In this document: positions 25,865 to 34,022 of the stretch, one piece after another | Layout of the letters: each line of letters opens with the position of its first letter | Position numbering within the stretch: position 1 is the stretch's first letter | Source of the DNA: Galactobacter sp052108535 | GTDB taxonomy: Bacteria; Actinomycetota; Actinomycetes; Actinomycetales; Micrococcaceae | Reading direction: 5' to 3' | DNA: 64,000 bases | Assembly (NCBI GenBank): GCA_052108535.1 | Contig: JBQDZM010000011.1 | Span: 1-64,000, forward strand | Notes under the pieces: generated by a model | What the model was told of the DNA's origin: nothing | Database searches by the model: none | What the model saw: only the letters and a program-made list of their open reading frames with translations | Translations under genes and position numbers: made by a program

Positions 25865-27217
25865 ATGGCAAGACTTTTCGGCACCGACGGCGTACGCGGC
25901 AAAGCAAACGATCTGCTCACCCCCGAGCTCTCCATGGGTCTGGCACAAGCCGGCGCCCAGGTTCTCGGCTTCAACGACGTTGAGGTGGGGCACCGTCCCG
26001 TCGCCGTGGTCGCTAAGGACCCCAGGATCTCCGGCGACTTCATTTCAGCAGCCATCGAAGCTGGGCTCGCAGGCTCCGGTGTGGATGTGTATGACGCGGG
26101 AACCGTACCCACACCTGCAGCCGCCTTCCTCGTGGCTGACCTCGGTGCAGACTTCGGTGTGATGATTTCCGCCTCGCACAACCCTGCGCCAGACAATGGC
26201 ATCAAATTCCTAGCCCGCGGCGGCCAGAAGCTCGATGACTCCATCGAGGATGCCATCGAAACCCACCTGAATCGGGACGAACCCTTGCGTCCCTTGGCTG
26301 GCGACGTTGGCCGGATCCGACGGTTTTCCGACGCGGAGGACCGCTATGTGGTCCACCTGCTGCAGACTCTGCCGCACCGCCTCGAGGGGCTCAAAGTCGT
26401 GATCGACGGCGCCCATGGTGCGGCTGCTGGTTGTTCGCCGGACGCCTTCAAGGCGGCTGGCGCAGACGTGATCGTGATCGGTGCCAACCCTGACGGCATG
26501 AACATCAACGACGGCTACGGCTCAACTCACCTGGAGAAGCTCCAGGCGGCTGTCCTTGAGCACGGGGCGGACCTGGGCGTGGCTCACGACGGAGATGCGG
26601 ACCGCTGCCTGACGGTGGACGCTGAGGGAACCATCGTGGACGGTGACAAGGAAATGGCGATCATGGCCCTGGCCATGAAGGAGGCCGGGAGACTCAAGGA
26701 CGACACCTTGGTCGTTACCGTGATGTCCAACCTTGGCTTGAAGATCGCCATGAAGGAGAACGGCATCAACGTCGTGGAGACCGGCGTCGGCGACCGCTAC
26801 GTGCTGGAGGCCATGCGGGCCGGGGGTTACAACCTGGGTGGAGAGCAGTCCGGGCACGTCATCATGGCGGACCACGCCACCACGGGGGACGGTGTGCTCA
26901 CAGGCCTGCAGATTGCCTCACGGATGGCGGCGACGGGGAAGAGCCTCAAGGAGCTGGGCTCGGTTGTGAAGGTGCTGCCGCAGGTGCTCATCAACGTGCG
27001 CGGTGTGGACAAGCATGCGGCGGACACGAACGAGGCCGTGCTGGCTGCGGTCCGGGCTGAGGAAACGGCTCTGGGGGAGACCGGCCGCGTCCTGCTGCGC
27101 CCCTCGGGCACCGAACCGGTGGTCCGCGTGATGGTGGAGGCTGGGGACAAACCCACGTCGGAGGCGGTGGCTCGTCGCCTGGCACAGGTGGTGCAGACGG
27201 AGCTGGCACTGGCCTAA
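25865..27217 (+). CDS. glmM: Phosphoglucosamine mutase
   Basis: Converts glucosamine-6-P to glucosamine-1-P for UDP-GlcNAc and peptidoglycan. 450 residues: MARLFGTDGVRGKAN at the start, catalytic phospho-serine Ser104 in SASHNPAPDNGIK, the metal loop DGDADRCL, the sugar loop GEQSGHV and RPSGTEPVVRVMVE phosphate site. Its product feeds the same pathway as glmS located 1.6 kb away. Confidence 0.97.
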   Translation: MARLFGTDGVRGKANDLLTPELSMGLAQAGAQVLGFNDVEVGHRPVAVVAKDPRISGDFISAAIEAGLAGSGVDVYDAGTVPTPAAAFLVADLGADFGVMISASHNPAPDNGIKFLARGGQKLDDSIEDAIETHLNRDEPLRPLAGDVGRIRRFSDAEDRYVVHLLQTLPHRLEGLKVVIDGAHGAAAGCSPDAFKAAGADVIVIGANPDGMNINDGYGSTHLEKLQAAVLEHGADLGVAHDGDADRCLTVDAEGTIVDGDKEMAIMALAMKEAGRLKDDTLVVTVMSNLGLKIAMKENGINVVETGVGDRYVLEAMRAGGYNLGGEQSGHVIMADHATTGDGVLTGLQIASRMAATGKSLKELGSVVKVLPQVLINVRGVDKHAADTNEAVLAAVRAEETALGETGRVLLRPSGTEPVVRVMVEAGDKPTSEAVARRLAQVVQTELALA

Positions 27218-27235
27218 GCCAAATTCGTTGAACTG

Positions 27236-27287
27236 CAGACGTGAGGAGGGGCCGGTACCTGACGGTACCGGCCCCTCCTCACGTCTG
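27236..27287. terminator. Bidirectional terminator glmM/mscL
   Basis: Perfect 24-bp stem (27236-27259 with 27264-27287) and a TGAC loop between convergent glmM and mscL. Symmetric enough to work on both strands. Confidence 0.9.
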
Positions 27288-27313
27288 AATAGATCTGACG
27301 GGAAACCGCGGGC

Positions 27314-27703
27314 TCAGGCGCGCGGGCTGCCCTTCTGCAGGGCGTCACGGATGTCGGTGAGCAGTTCGATCTGCGGATCGGGGGTCTCGGCATCCGGGTC
27401 GATGCCTGCCTTGATGGCCTTGCGACGGGCCATCTTGTTCATGGGCACCACGAGGGCGAAGTAGACGGCCGCCGCGATGAGCAGGAAGTTGACGATGGCG
27501 GTGAGCAGGACGCCAATCTTGATGTCGCCGAAGGCCAGCCAGTCGTCGAACTTTGGCGCGCCGAAGACCTCGGCGATCGCCGGCATGAGCACGTTGTTGA
27601 CGAGAGCGTCGATGACCTTGCCGAAGGCTGCACCGATGATGACACCGACAGCGAGATCGATCACGCTGCCGCGGGAGATGAATTCCTTGAATCCTTTGAG
27701 CAT
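27314..27703 (-). CDS. mscL: Large-conductance mechanosensitive channel
   Basis: Opens under membrane tension to release solutes on osmotic downshock. 129 residues: amphipathic MLKGFKEFISRGSVIDLAVGVIIGAAFGKVI leads into TM1, the periplasmic loop follows, then TM2 (IVNFLLIAAAVYFALVVPMN) and a charged C-terminal helix. Leaderless start: TAAGAT is 7 nt upstream of the ATG. Confidence 0.96.
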   Translation of the reverse strand: MLKGFKEFISRGSVIDLAVGVIIGAAFGKVIDALVNNVLMPAIAEVFGAPKFDDWLAFGDIKIGVLLTAIVNFLLIAAAVYFALVVPMNKMARRKAIKAGIDPDAETPDPQIELLTDIRDALQKGSPRA

Positions 27704-27710
27704 GCGCTAC

Positions 27711-27716
27711 ATCTTA
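27711..27716 (-). promoter_or_regulatory. mscL -10 (leaderless candidate)
   Basis: TAAGAT on the minus strand, 7 nt before the ATG. No SD present. Confidence 0.6.
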
Positions 27717-27791
27717 GGGCTCCACAATGGTGATTGGGAGTCCTCAGGATAAAGAGTTTCGTGACTCTGGTAACAGTTCGGTATTAGACAC

Positions 27792-28766
27792 CTATAGTTT
27801 ACGTAGCAGCATCCGGTGGACGGAATGATCCGCATCCTTGGTGAGTAGCAGCCGTGCGCGGCCACGCGTGGGACGGACGTTCTCACGAAGGTTGGGGAGG
27901 TTGATGCGCTGCCAGATATCGGCTGCGGTTTCCTCGGCTTGGCTATCGCTCAACGATGAATAGCGGTGAAAGTAACTCGCCGGATCGGCAAATGCTCCGG
28001 AACGCAGCCGTATGAATCGCTCCACATACCAGCGGGCGATGTCCTTGGTCCTGGCATCCACGTAGATGGAGAAGTCGAAGAAGTCACTTAACGACAAACC
28101 GACGGTACCGTCGGCGCGTCGGGTGGCCGGGGCCAACACATTCAGCCCCTCCACGATGAGCACATCCGGGCGGTCCACGACCACGTGGTCATCTTTGAGG
28201 ATGTCGTAGGTCAGGTGCGAGTACTTGGGAGCCACCACCTCCGGCAGGCCGGACTTCACCGCTGTGATGAAGCGGAGGAGGGAGCGCTGGTCATAGGATT
28301 CCGGGAATCCCTTACGGTCCAGGATGCCCCGGCGGATCAGCTCCTCATTCGGGAAGAGGAAGCCATCGGTGGTGACCAGATCAACTTTGGGCATCCCGGG
28401 CCAACGCCGCAGAAGCTCCTGCAACACGCGGGCGGTGGTGGACTTGCCCACGGCGACCGATCCTGCGACTCCGATCACGAAGGGGGTTCGGCGGGTGGTC
28501 TCGCCCAGGAACCGTGATGTGGCCGAGTGCAGCTGGCCTGTGCCCTCCACGTACAGGGATAACAACCGGGATAGGGGTAGATAGACCTCTGCGACCTCGT
28601 CGAGGTCTAGCCGTTCACCCAGACCTGCGAGTCGGACCACGTCGGCTGCGTTGAGTGGCTGTTCAAGTTGATCAGCCAAGCGGGACCACGCCTCGCGGCC
28701 CAACTCAACGAAGGGGGTCGAGGCGGGCAGGGTCTGGAGTTGGCGGGTTGCAGGAGACCTGGTCAC
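27792..28766 (-). CDS. coaA: Pantothenate kinase, type I
   Basis: First committed step of CoA synthesis. The 324-residue reading from GTG 28766 starts just ahead of TPFVELGREAW; Walker A GVAGSVAVGKST at ~99-110; VDLVTTDGFLFPN and SYDQRSLLRF follow. The frame stays open ~160 codons upstream, but that part is non-family sequence. GTG is preceded by GACAAT at 7 nt and TTGTCC, suggesting a leaderless mRNA. Divergent from glmS. Confidence 0.95.
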   Translation of the reverse strand: MTRSPATRQLQTLPASTPFVELGREAWSRLADQLEQPLNAADVVRLAGLGERLDLDEVAEVYLPLSRLLSLYVEGTGQLHSATSRFLGETTRRTPFVIGVAGSVAVGKSTTARVLQELLRRWPGMPKVDLVTTDGFLFPNEELIRRGILDRKGFPESYDQRSLLRFITAVKSGLPEVVAPKYSHLTYDILKDDHVVVDRPDVLIVEGLNVLAPATRRADGTVGLSLSDFFDFSIYVDARTKDIARWYVERFIRLRSGAFADPASYFHRYSSLSDSQAEETAADIWQRINLPNLRENVRPTRGRARLLLTKDADHSVHRMLLRKL

Positions 28767-28773
28767 GGGCGTT

Positions 28774-28803
28774 ATTGTCCTCGCTGCGCACTGCTGGGGA
28801 CAA
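28774..28803 (-). promoter_or_regulatory. coaA promoter (leaderless candidate)
   Basis: On the minus strand: TTGTCC (28803-28798), 18-bp spacer, GACAAT (28779-28774), then 7 nt to the GTG. Confidence 0.5.
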
Positions 28804-28850
28804 ATCTGGCGGCTGGGCGGTGTTGGCACCGAGTTCTTCGAAACGACCAG

Positions 28851-28856
28851 TAAACT
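28851..28856 (+). promoter_or_regulatory. glmS -10 (leaderless candidate)
   Basis: TAAACT with 7 nt before the ATG at 28864, and no SD. The -35 is not obvious. Confidence 0.55.
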
Positions 28857-28863
28857 GTCACGC

Positions 28864-30750
28864 ATGTGTGGAATTGTCGGATATGCCGGTCTGCCGGCTG
28901 CCCAGGGGGGCCACGAGGCCCTCGACGTGATCATGGAGGGCCTGCGCAGGCTCGAATACCGCGGATATGACTCCGCTGGTGTAGCCGTGGTGCCCACCGA
29001 CCAGGTCGGAGCGCCTGGTATCGAGTGGCGTAAGAAGGCAGGCAAGCTCTCCAACCTTGCAGCAGAGATCGAGGCGAACCCTCTGCCGCAGGCCTCGACC
29101 GGTATCGGCCACACGCGTTGGGCCACCCACGGTGGGCCAACCGATGTGAATGCGCACCCGCACGTGGTGGCAGACGGCCGCCTCGCGGTGATCCACAACG
29201 GCATCATCGAAAACTTCGCCCCGTTGAAGGCCGCGCTGACGGCCAAGGGACACACCTTCCTCTCCGAGACTGATACCGAGGTCGCCGCGACCCTGCTTGG
29301 CGACGTCTACGAGTCCGAGGCAGAGCAGGATCTGACCCGGGCCCTGCAGCTGACCTCGTCCCGGCTCGAGGGTGCCTTCACGTTGCTCGCAGTGCACGTG
29401 GACCACCCCGGCGTCGTCGTGGCCTCCCGGCGTAATTCCCCGCTGGTGGTTGGACTCGGTGACGGCGAGAACTTCCTGGGTTCCGACGTCTCCGGATTCA
29501 TCGACTACACCCGCCGCGCCGTGGAACTGGAACAGGACCAGGTCGTCACGATCACCCCCGTCAGCTACGCGGTCACCGATTTCGACGGGAACCCTGCCCA
29601 GGGCAAGGAATTCACCGTGGACTGGGACGCAGCCGCAGCAGAAAAGGGCGGCTACCCCTCCTTCATGGTCAAGGAGATCCACGACCAGCCGCAGGCCGTG
29701 GCGGAGACCCTGCTTGGCCGTATCGGCACGGACGGCAAGCTGGTCCTCGACGAGCTGCGCATCGACCTCGACGAGCTCAAAGCCATTGACAAGATCATTG
29801 TGCTGGCCTGTGGCACGTCGGCCTATGCGGCCCACGTCGCCAAGTACGCGATCGAGCATTGGTGCCGCATCCCGGTGGAGGTGGAACTCTCCCATGAGTT
29901 CCGTTACCGGGACCCGATCGTCAACCCGAACACCCTGGTCGTCACGATCTCCCAGTCCGGCGAGACCATGGACACCCTGATGGCCATGCGTTACGCCAAG
30001 GAGCAGGGCGCCCGCACGCTGTCGATCTGCAACTCCAACGGGTCCTCCATCCCGCGCGAATCCGACGCCGTGCTGTACACGCACGCAGGGCCGGAGATCG
30101 CGGTGGCCTCCACCAAGGCCTTCCTGGCGCAGATCGTCGCTGCGTACCTGTTGGGTCTGTATCTGGCGCAGCTGCGCGGCTCCCTCTACGCAGAGGAAAT
30201 CAAGGACCTGCTCGCCGACCTGGCTGACATCCCCGCCAAGATCCAGGACGTCCTGGATCGGCAGGACGAGATCATCGACCTGGCGAGGTCCATGGCCAAC
30301 GCCACCTCCGTGCTCTTCCTGGGCCGTCACGTGGGTTACCCCGTGGCCCTCGAAGGCGCACTGAAGCTCAAGGAGATCGCCTACATCCATGCGGAGGGCT
30401 TCGCCGCAGGCGAGCTCAAGCACGGTCCCATCGCGCTGATCGAGGATGGCCAGCCGGTGTTCGTGGTGGTCCCCTCCCCGCGTGGTCGCCACTCCATGCA
30501 CTCCAAGGTGGTCTCTAACATCCAGGAGGTTCGCGCCCGTGGCGCCAAGACCCTGGTGATCGCTGAAGAAGGAGACGAGGCCGTCAAGGACTTCGCGGAG
30601 TGGGTGTTCTACGTCCCGGAGACCAAGACCCTGCTGATGCCCCTGCTGACGGTCCTCCCGCTGCAGATCTTCGCCTGCGCGCTGGCCGAGGCCAAGGGCC
30701 TCAACGTGGATCAGCCGCGGAACTTGGCGAAGTCCGTCACCGTGGAGTGA
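28864..30750 (+). CDS. glmS: Glutamine-fructose-6-phosphate aminotransferase
   Basis: Makes glucosamine-6-P from fructose-6-P and glutamine. 628 residues: N-terminal Ntn glutaminase with nucleophile Cys2 (MCGIVGYAG), RWATHGGPTDVNAHPH and the GNGI-type HNGIIEN, then two SIS domains (ACGTSAYAAHVAKY; SQSGETMDTL) and the C-terminal LAKSVTVE motif. Leaderless start leaves no room for a glmS ribozyme, which is absent. Confidence 0.97.
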   Translation: MCGIVGYAGLPAAQGGHEALDVIMEGLRRLEYRGYDSAGVAVVPTDQVGAPGIEWRKKAGKLSNLAAEIEANPLPQASTGIGHTRWATHGGPTDVNAHPHVVADGRLAVIHNGIIENFAPLKAALTAKGHTFLSETDTEVAATLLGDVYESEAEQDLTRALQLTSSRLEGAFTLLAVHVDHPGVVVASRRNSPLVVGLGDGENFLGSDVSGFIDYTRRAVELEQDQVVTITPVSYAVTDFDGNPAQGKEFTVDWDAAAAEKGGYPSFMVKEIHDQPQAVAETLLGRIGTDGKLVLDELRIDLDELKAIDKIIVLACGTSAYAAHVAKYAIEHWCRIPVEVELSHEFRYRDPIVNPNTLVVTISQSGETMDTLMAMRYAKEQGARTLSICNSNGSSIPRESDAVLYTHAGPEIAVASTKAFLAQIVAAYLLGLYLAQLRGSLYAEEIKDLLADLADIPAKIQDVLDRQDEIIDLARSMANATSVLFLGRHVGYPVALEGALKLKEIAYIHAEGFAAGELKHGPIALIEDGQPVFVVVPSPRGRHSMHSKVVSNIQEVRARGAKTLVIAEEGDEAVKDFAEWVFYVPETKTLLMPLLTVLPLQIFACALAEAKGLNVDQPRNLAKSVTVE

Positions 30751-30785
30751 CGACGGCCCGCGGCCTTGGCCGCGGGAACCCGCGA

Positions 30786-30840
30786 CAATGCCCGACGGGG
30801 CCGTACCCACTTTCGTTGGGTACGGCCCCGTCGGGCATTG
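30786..30840. terminator. Bidirectional terminator glmS/galU
   Basis: Perfect 24-bp stem (30786-30809 with 30817-30840), 7-nt loop, between convergent glmS and galU. A smaller CCCGCGGCC/GGCCGCGGG hairpin lies just before at 30758-30777. Confidence 0.9.
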
Positions 30841-30852
30841 ATGAAGTTCCGT

Positions 30853-31761
30853 CTACTCCCAGGTGGGGGCGTTGGGGACGTAGTCCCGCAGCCACGCGGT
30901 CAGGTCAGGTCCCAGGTCCTTGCGCTCGGCGGCGAGCTGGATGACGGCCTTTATGTAGGAGAGCTTGTCTCCGGTATCGAAGCGGCGGCCGCGGAAGACC
31001 ACGGCAGTGACGCCGCCACCGTCGGCCGGGTCCATGGTGGCCAGCTCGAGCAGGGCGTCCGTCAGCTGGATCTCGTTGCCGCGGCCAGGCTCGGTGTGTT
31101 CCAGGACGTCGAACACGGCCGGGTGGAGGACGTAGCGGCCGATCACGGCGAGGTCAGACGGGGCCTCCTCGGGGGAGGGCTTCTCCACCATGGTGTTGAC
31201 CTTGACATAATCCTCGCCCGGGATCTCGGTGACGTCTGCGCAACCGTAGGCGGAGATCTGAGAATGGGGGACCTCCATCAGCGCGATGACGGAGCCGCCG
31301 ACTCGTTCCTGAACGTCCACCATGCGCTTGAGGAGATCGTCCTGCTCATGGATGAGGTCATCGCCCAACAGGACGGCGAAGGCGTCGTCGCCGACGTGGG
31401 CGCGGGCACGGAGAACGGCGTGCCCCAGGCCGCGGGGATCGCCCTGCCTGATGTAGTGGATGTCGCCCAGATTGGTGGCGTGTTGGACAGCCTTCAATTT
31501 GGTGGTGTCGCCCTTGTCTCGCAGCTGGGCCTCGAGATTGGGGATCCGGTCGAAATGGTCCTCGAGGGCGCGCTTGGAGCGGCCGGTCACCATGAGCAGG
31601 TCATCCAACCCGGAACGGACGGCTTCCTCCACGACGTACTGGATCGCGGGGATGTCGACGACCGGGAGCATCTCCTTGGGCATGGCCTTGGTGGCGGGGA
31701 GGAAACGCGTGCCAAGACCTGCCACCGGGAAGACGGCTTTCTTCACTTTGGAGTTCGTCAT
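30853..31761 (-). CDS. galU: UTP-glucose-1-phosphate uridylyltransferase
   Basis: Makes UDP-glucose for glycolipids and wall glycans. 302 residues from ATG 31761, with the nucleotidyltransferase signature AGLGTRFLPATKAMPKEMLPVVD, LLGDDLIHEQ (metal Asp) and MVEKPSPEEAPSD. An upstream in-frame ATG at 31812 lacks family support. No clear SD; nearest TANNNT spacing is poor, so initiation mode is open. Confidence 0.95.
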   Translation of the reverse strand: MTNSKVKKAVFPVAGLGTRFLPATKAMPKEMLPVVDIPAIQYVVEEAVRSGLDDLLMVTGRSKRALEDHFDRIPNLEAQLRDKGDTTKLKAVQHATNLGDIHYIRQGDPRGLGHAVLRARAHVGDDAFAVLLGDDLIHEQDDLLKRMVDVQERVGGSVIALMEVPHSQISAYGCADVTEIPGEDYVKVNTMVEKPSPEEAPSDLAVIGRYVLHPAVFDVLEHTEPGRGNEIQLTDALLELATMDPADGGGVTAVVFRGRRFDTGDKLSYIKAVIQLAAERKDLGPDLTAWLRDYVPNAPTWE

Positions 31762-31864
31762 GAGGATATTCAAACATCTTCGTCTGTCAGCACGGTGAAC
31801 GAAGGGAAACAAGCGGCTCCAGGTTGCGCGCTGAGGTGGCCTCGGTGACGAGTTCTCTCCGCGC

Positions 31865-31870
31865 TAGGCT
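31865..31870 (+). promoter_or_regulatory. acpS -10 (leaderless candidate)
   Basis: TAGGCT, 7 nt before the GTG at 31878. This fixes the acpS start where the protein family expects it. Confidence 0.6.
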
Positions 31871-31877
31871 GGTTGAC

Positions 31878-32270
31878 GTGATCGTGGGAATCGGAGTGGA
31901 CGTGGCCTCCTTGAGCAGGTTTGAGCGGAGGCTCACTCGGGTGCCGGCTTTGCGGGAGCGACTGTTCACCCCGGCCGAGCGAGAACTGCCGCTGCGTTCG
32001 CTCGCGGTGCGGTTCGCCGCAAAGGAAGCGGTGGCCAAGGCGTTGGGGGCGCCGGGGGACCTGCGTTGGCAGGATTGCGAGGTGCTCCGGGAGGAATCCG
32101 GTGCACCTCGACTGATCCTGACCGGTACCGTGGCGGCGCGAGCGGCCGCCGTGGGTGCGGCACGGTGGCACGTGAGCCTCTCCCACGACGGTGACTCGGC
32201 CATCGCCTTCGTGGTGGCCGAATCCGGTGATGAACCGACAACTTCCACGGACGGGGGGCGAGACCGATGA
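31878..32270 (+). CDS. acpS: Holo-[acyl-carrier-protein] synthase
   Basis: Transfers 4'-phosphopantetheine from CoA to ACP, functionally adjacent to coaA. 130 residues: MIVGIGVDVASLSRFE (metal Asp8), RFAAKEAVAKALG (metal Glu) and WHVSLSHDGDSAIAFV. The tail from ~115 is a non-conserved acidic stretch. ATGA overlap with the next gene. Confidence 0.95.
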   Translation: MIVGIGVDVASLSRFERRLTRVPALRERLFTPAERELPLRSLAVRFAAKEAVAKALGAPGDLRWQDCEVLREESGAPRLILTGTVAARAAAVGAARWHVSLSHDGDSAIAFVVAESGDEPTTSTDGGRDR

Positions 32271-33880
32271 GAGCCGTCTGGCCCGGCTCCTCGGTAAGGA
32301 ATGCGGAACGAACCGCGGTGTCGGCTGCGGCCGCCGCGGGAGACCCGGACCGGTACATGAGGTGGGCCGCCCACGGCCTCGCCACAGCCGTGCTGCGGCA
32401 CCTGACCACGGGGGACACGCCCCCTACCGTCACGGCGGCGGGTGAGAACCACGGCAGGCGTCTCAACGCTGCAGGCATCGGCGTTGCGGGTGCTCGCATC
32501 GTGATCCTGGTCGGCCCGGGCGGTAACGGTGGGGACGGACTCTTCGCGGGGGCCCACTTGGCGGCGCGTGGAGCGGCCGTGACCGCCGTCCCGGTTGCGT
32601 CGCGCGTGCACCAACGCGGGTCGTTAGCCTTCACGGCGGCAGGCGGACGGATACACACGCTGGGTTCACCGGTTGCCCGCCGAGCCGTGACTGGTGCGGA
32701 CGTGGTGATCGACGCTGGCTTCGGGACGGGTGCGCGCGGAGGGCTGCCCGCGGAACTCGCGGAGTACTGGCCCCACGCGGCATGGGTCGTGGCGGCCGAC
32801 GCGCCCTCTGGGTTGGACACCGACACCGGGGAGGTGCTCGGGGACGGCTTCACACCCACCGCGGATACCACCATCACCTTCGGCGCACTCAAGACCGGCC
32901 TGTTCCTGGGACAGGGACGCGCACGGGCCGGCGCGGTCACCGAGGTCGCGATCCCGGGATTACTGGACCCGGAGGTTCTGGGACGGCTGGATTTCACGAT
33001 CCTGGACGAGCACGACGCCTTCGACAGCGTGCTGTCAGCGACGCCGAACGACCATAAGTACTCCCGAGGGGTGCTTGGTCTGCTGGCTGGTTCCCCCGCC
33101 TACCCCGGAGCCGCGATCCTGGCGGCGCACGCCGCACTGGCCACAGGTGTCGGAATGCTCACCTCCTTCTCCCGTTCCACGGCGGCGACGCAACTCGCCG
33201 CCGCAGTCCCGGAGGCCGTGGTTCTTGACCGAAGCGCGCAGCCGGACGCTGCATCGTCGTCGCCGCAGGCCGCCAAGGTGTCCGCCTGGCTGCTGGGGCC
33301 CGGCCTCGGCGACGCCTCGGAGGATCTCGACGCCGCGACGGCGCTGCTCACCGGGCCAGGGGCGGCGGAGACGCCTCAGGTCGTGGACGCCTCCGCGCTC
33401 GCCGTCGTCCCACCGTCCTCGGCCGGGACGCGAGCATGGATCCTGACACCGCATGCCGGGGAACTGCGCGCACTGAGCTCCCGACTCGGGCTGGACCAGA
33501 TCGATCCAGTCCGGGACCCGCTTGGCGCGGTCACCAGCGCCGCCGCAGCCCTGCGCTGCGTGGTGTTGTTGAAGGGACCGACCACGCTGATCGCGACCCC
33601 GGATGGGACCACGTTTGCGGCCTGTTCCGGTGGCCCAGAACTGGCGGTCGCCGGTGCCGGTGACACCCTCGCGGGGATCCTCGGCGCCCTCGTCGCGACC
33701 CATGCGTCACGGCTGCGGGGCACCGACAGCATCCTGTCGCAGCGGGACCTGGCCCGACTCGCAGCCTCCGCGGCCGTCCTGCATGGGCTCGCCGGGCGCC
33801 GGGCCATGCGCCATGGCGACCGGGGGGCGCGGCCGCTGGCCTCGGCTTTGGCTTCGATCCTGGCGGGCGGACCGCGCTGA
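32267..33880 (+). CDS. nnr: Bifunctional NAD(P)H-hydrate epimerase/dehydratase
   Basis: Repairs hydrated NAD(P)H. 537 residues: the N-terminal YjeF_N epimerase domain has the nucleotide loop GPGGNGGDG (83-91); the C-terminal ribokinase-like ADP-dependent dehydratase has LTPHAGELRAL, VLLKGPTTLIATPDG and AGAGDTLAGILGAL near 463. Coupled to acpS by ATGA, an arrangement frequent in actinobacteria. The frame is intact. Confidence 0.94.
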   Translation: MRAVWPGSSVRNAERTAVSAAAAAGDPDRYMRWAAHGLATAVLRHLTTGDTPPTVTAAGENHGRRLNAAGIGVAGARIVILVGPGGNGGDGLFAGAHLAARGAAVTAVPVASRVHQRGSLAFTAAGGRIHTLGSPVARRAVTGADVVIDAGFGTGARGGLPAELAEYWPHAAWVVAADAPSGLDTDTGEVLGDGFTPTADTTITFGALKTGLFLGQGRARAGAVTEVAIPGLLDPEVLGRLDFTILDEHDAFDSVLSATPNDHKYSRGVLGLLAGSPAYPGAAILAAHAALATGVGMLTSFSRSTAATQLAAAVPEAVVLDRSAQPDAASSSPQAAKVSAWLLGPGLGDASEDLDAATALLTGPGAAETPQVVDASALAVVPPSSAGTRAWILTPHAGELRALSSRLGLDQIDPVRDPLGAVTSAAAALRCVVLLKGPTTLIATPDGTTFAACSGGPELAVAGAGDTLAGILGALVATHASRLRGTDSILSQRDLARLAASAAVLHGLAGRRAMRHGDRGARPLASALASILAGGPR

Positions 33881-34022
33881 GGCTTGGCCCAGTCCGAACC
33901 CGCCGCGGCAGTCGCAGGGCGGGGACCAGGCCCGACGGCGGTGCCGTCCGTGGCAGAATCGAAGTCCGTCCCGGGACCCGGGACCGCTCGAGACAGCTCG
34001 ACCTGAAGGAGTGGATCCATCC

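Noticed and set aside
28807..28863. glmS ribozyme
   Set aside because: The gap to coaA is under 100 bp and the transcript appears leaderless, so there is no room.
28767..29255. Longer coaA reading frame
   Set aside because: The upstream 163 codons overlap glmS and its promoter and are not pantothenate-kinase-like.
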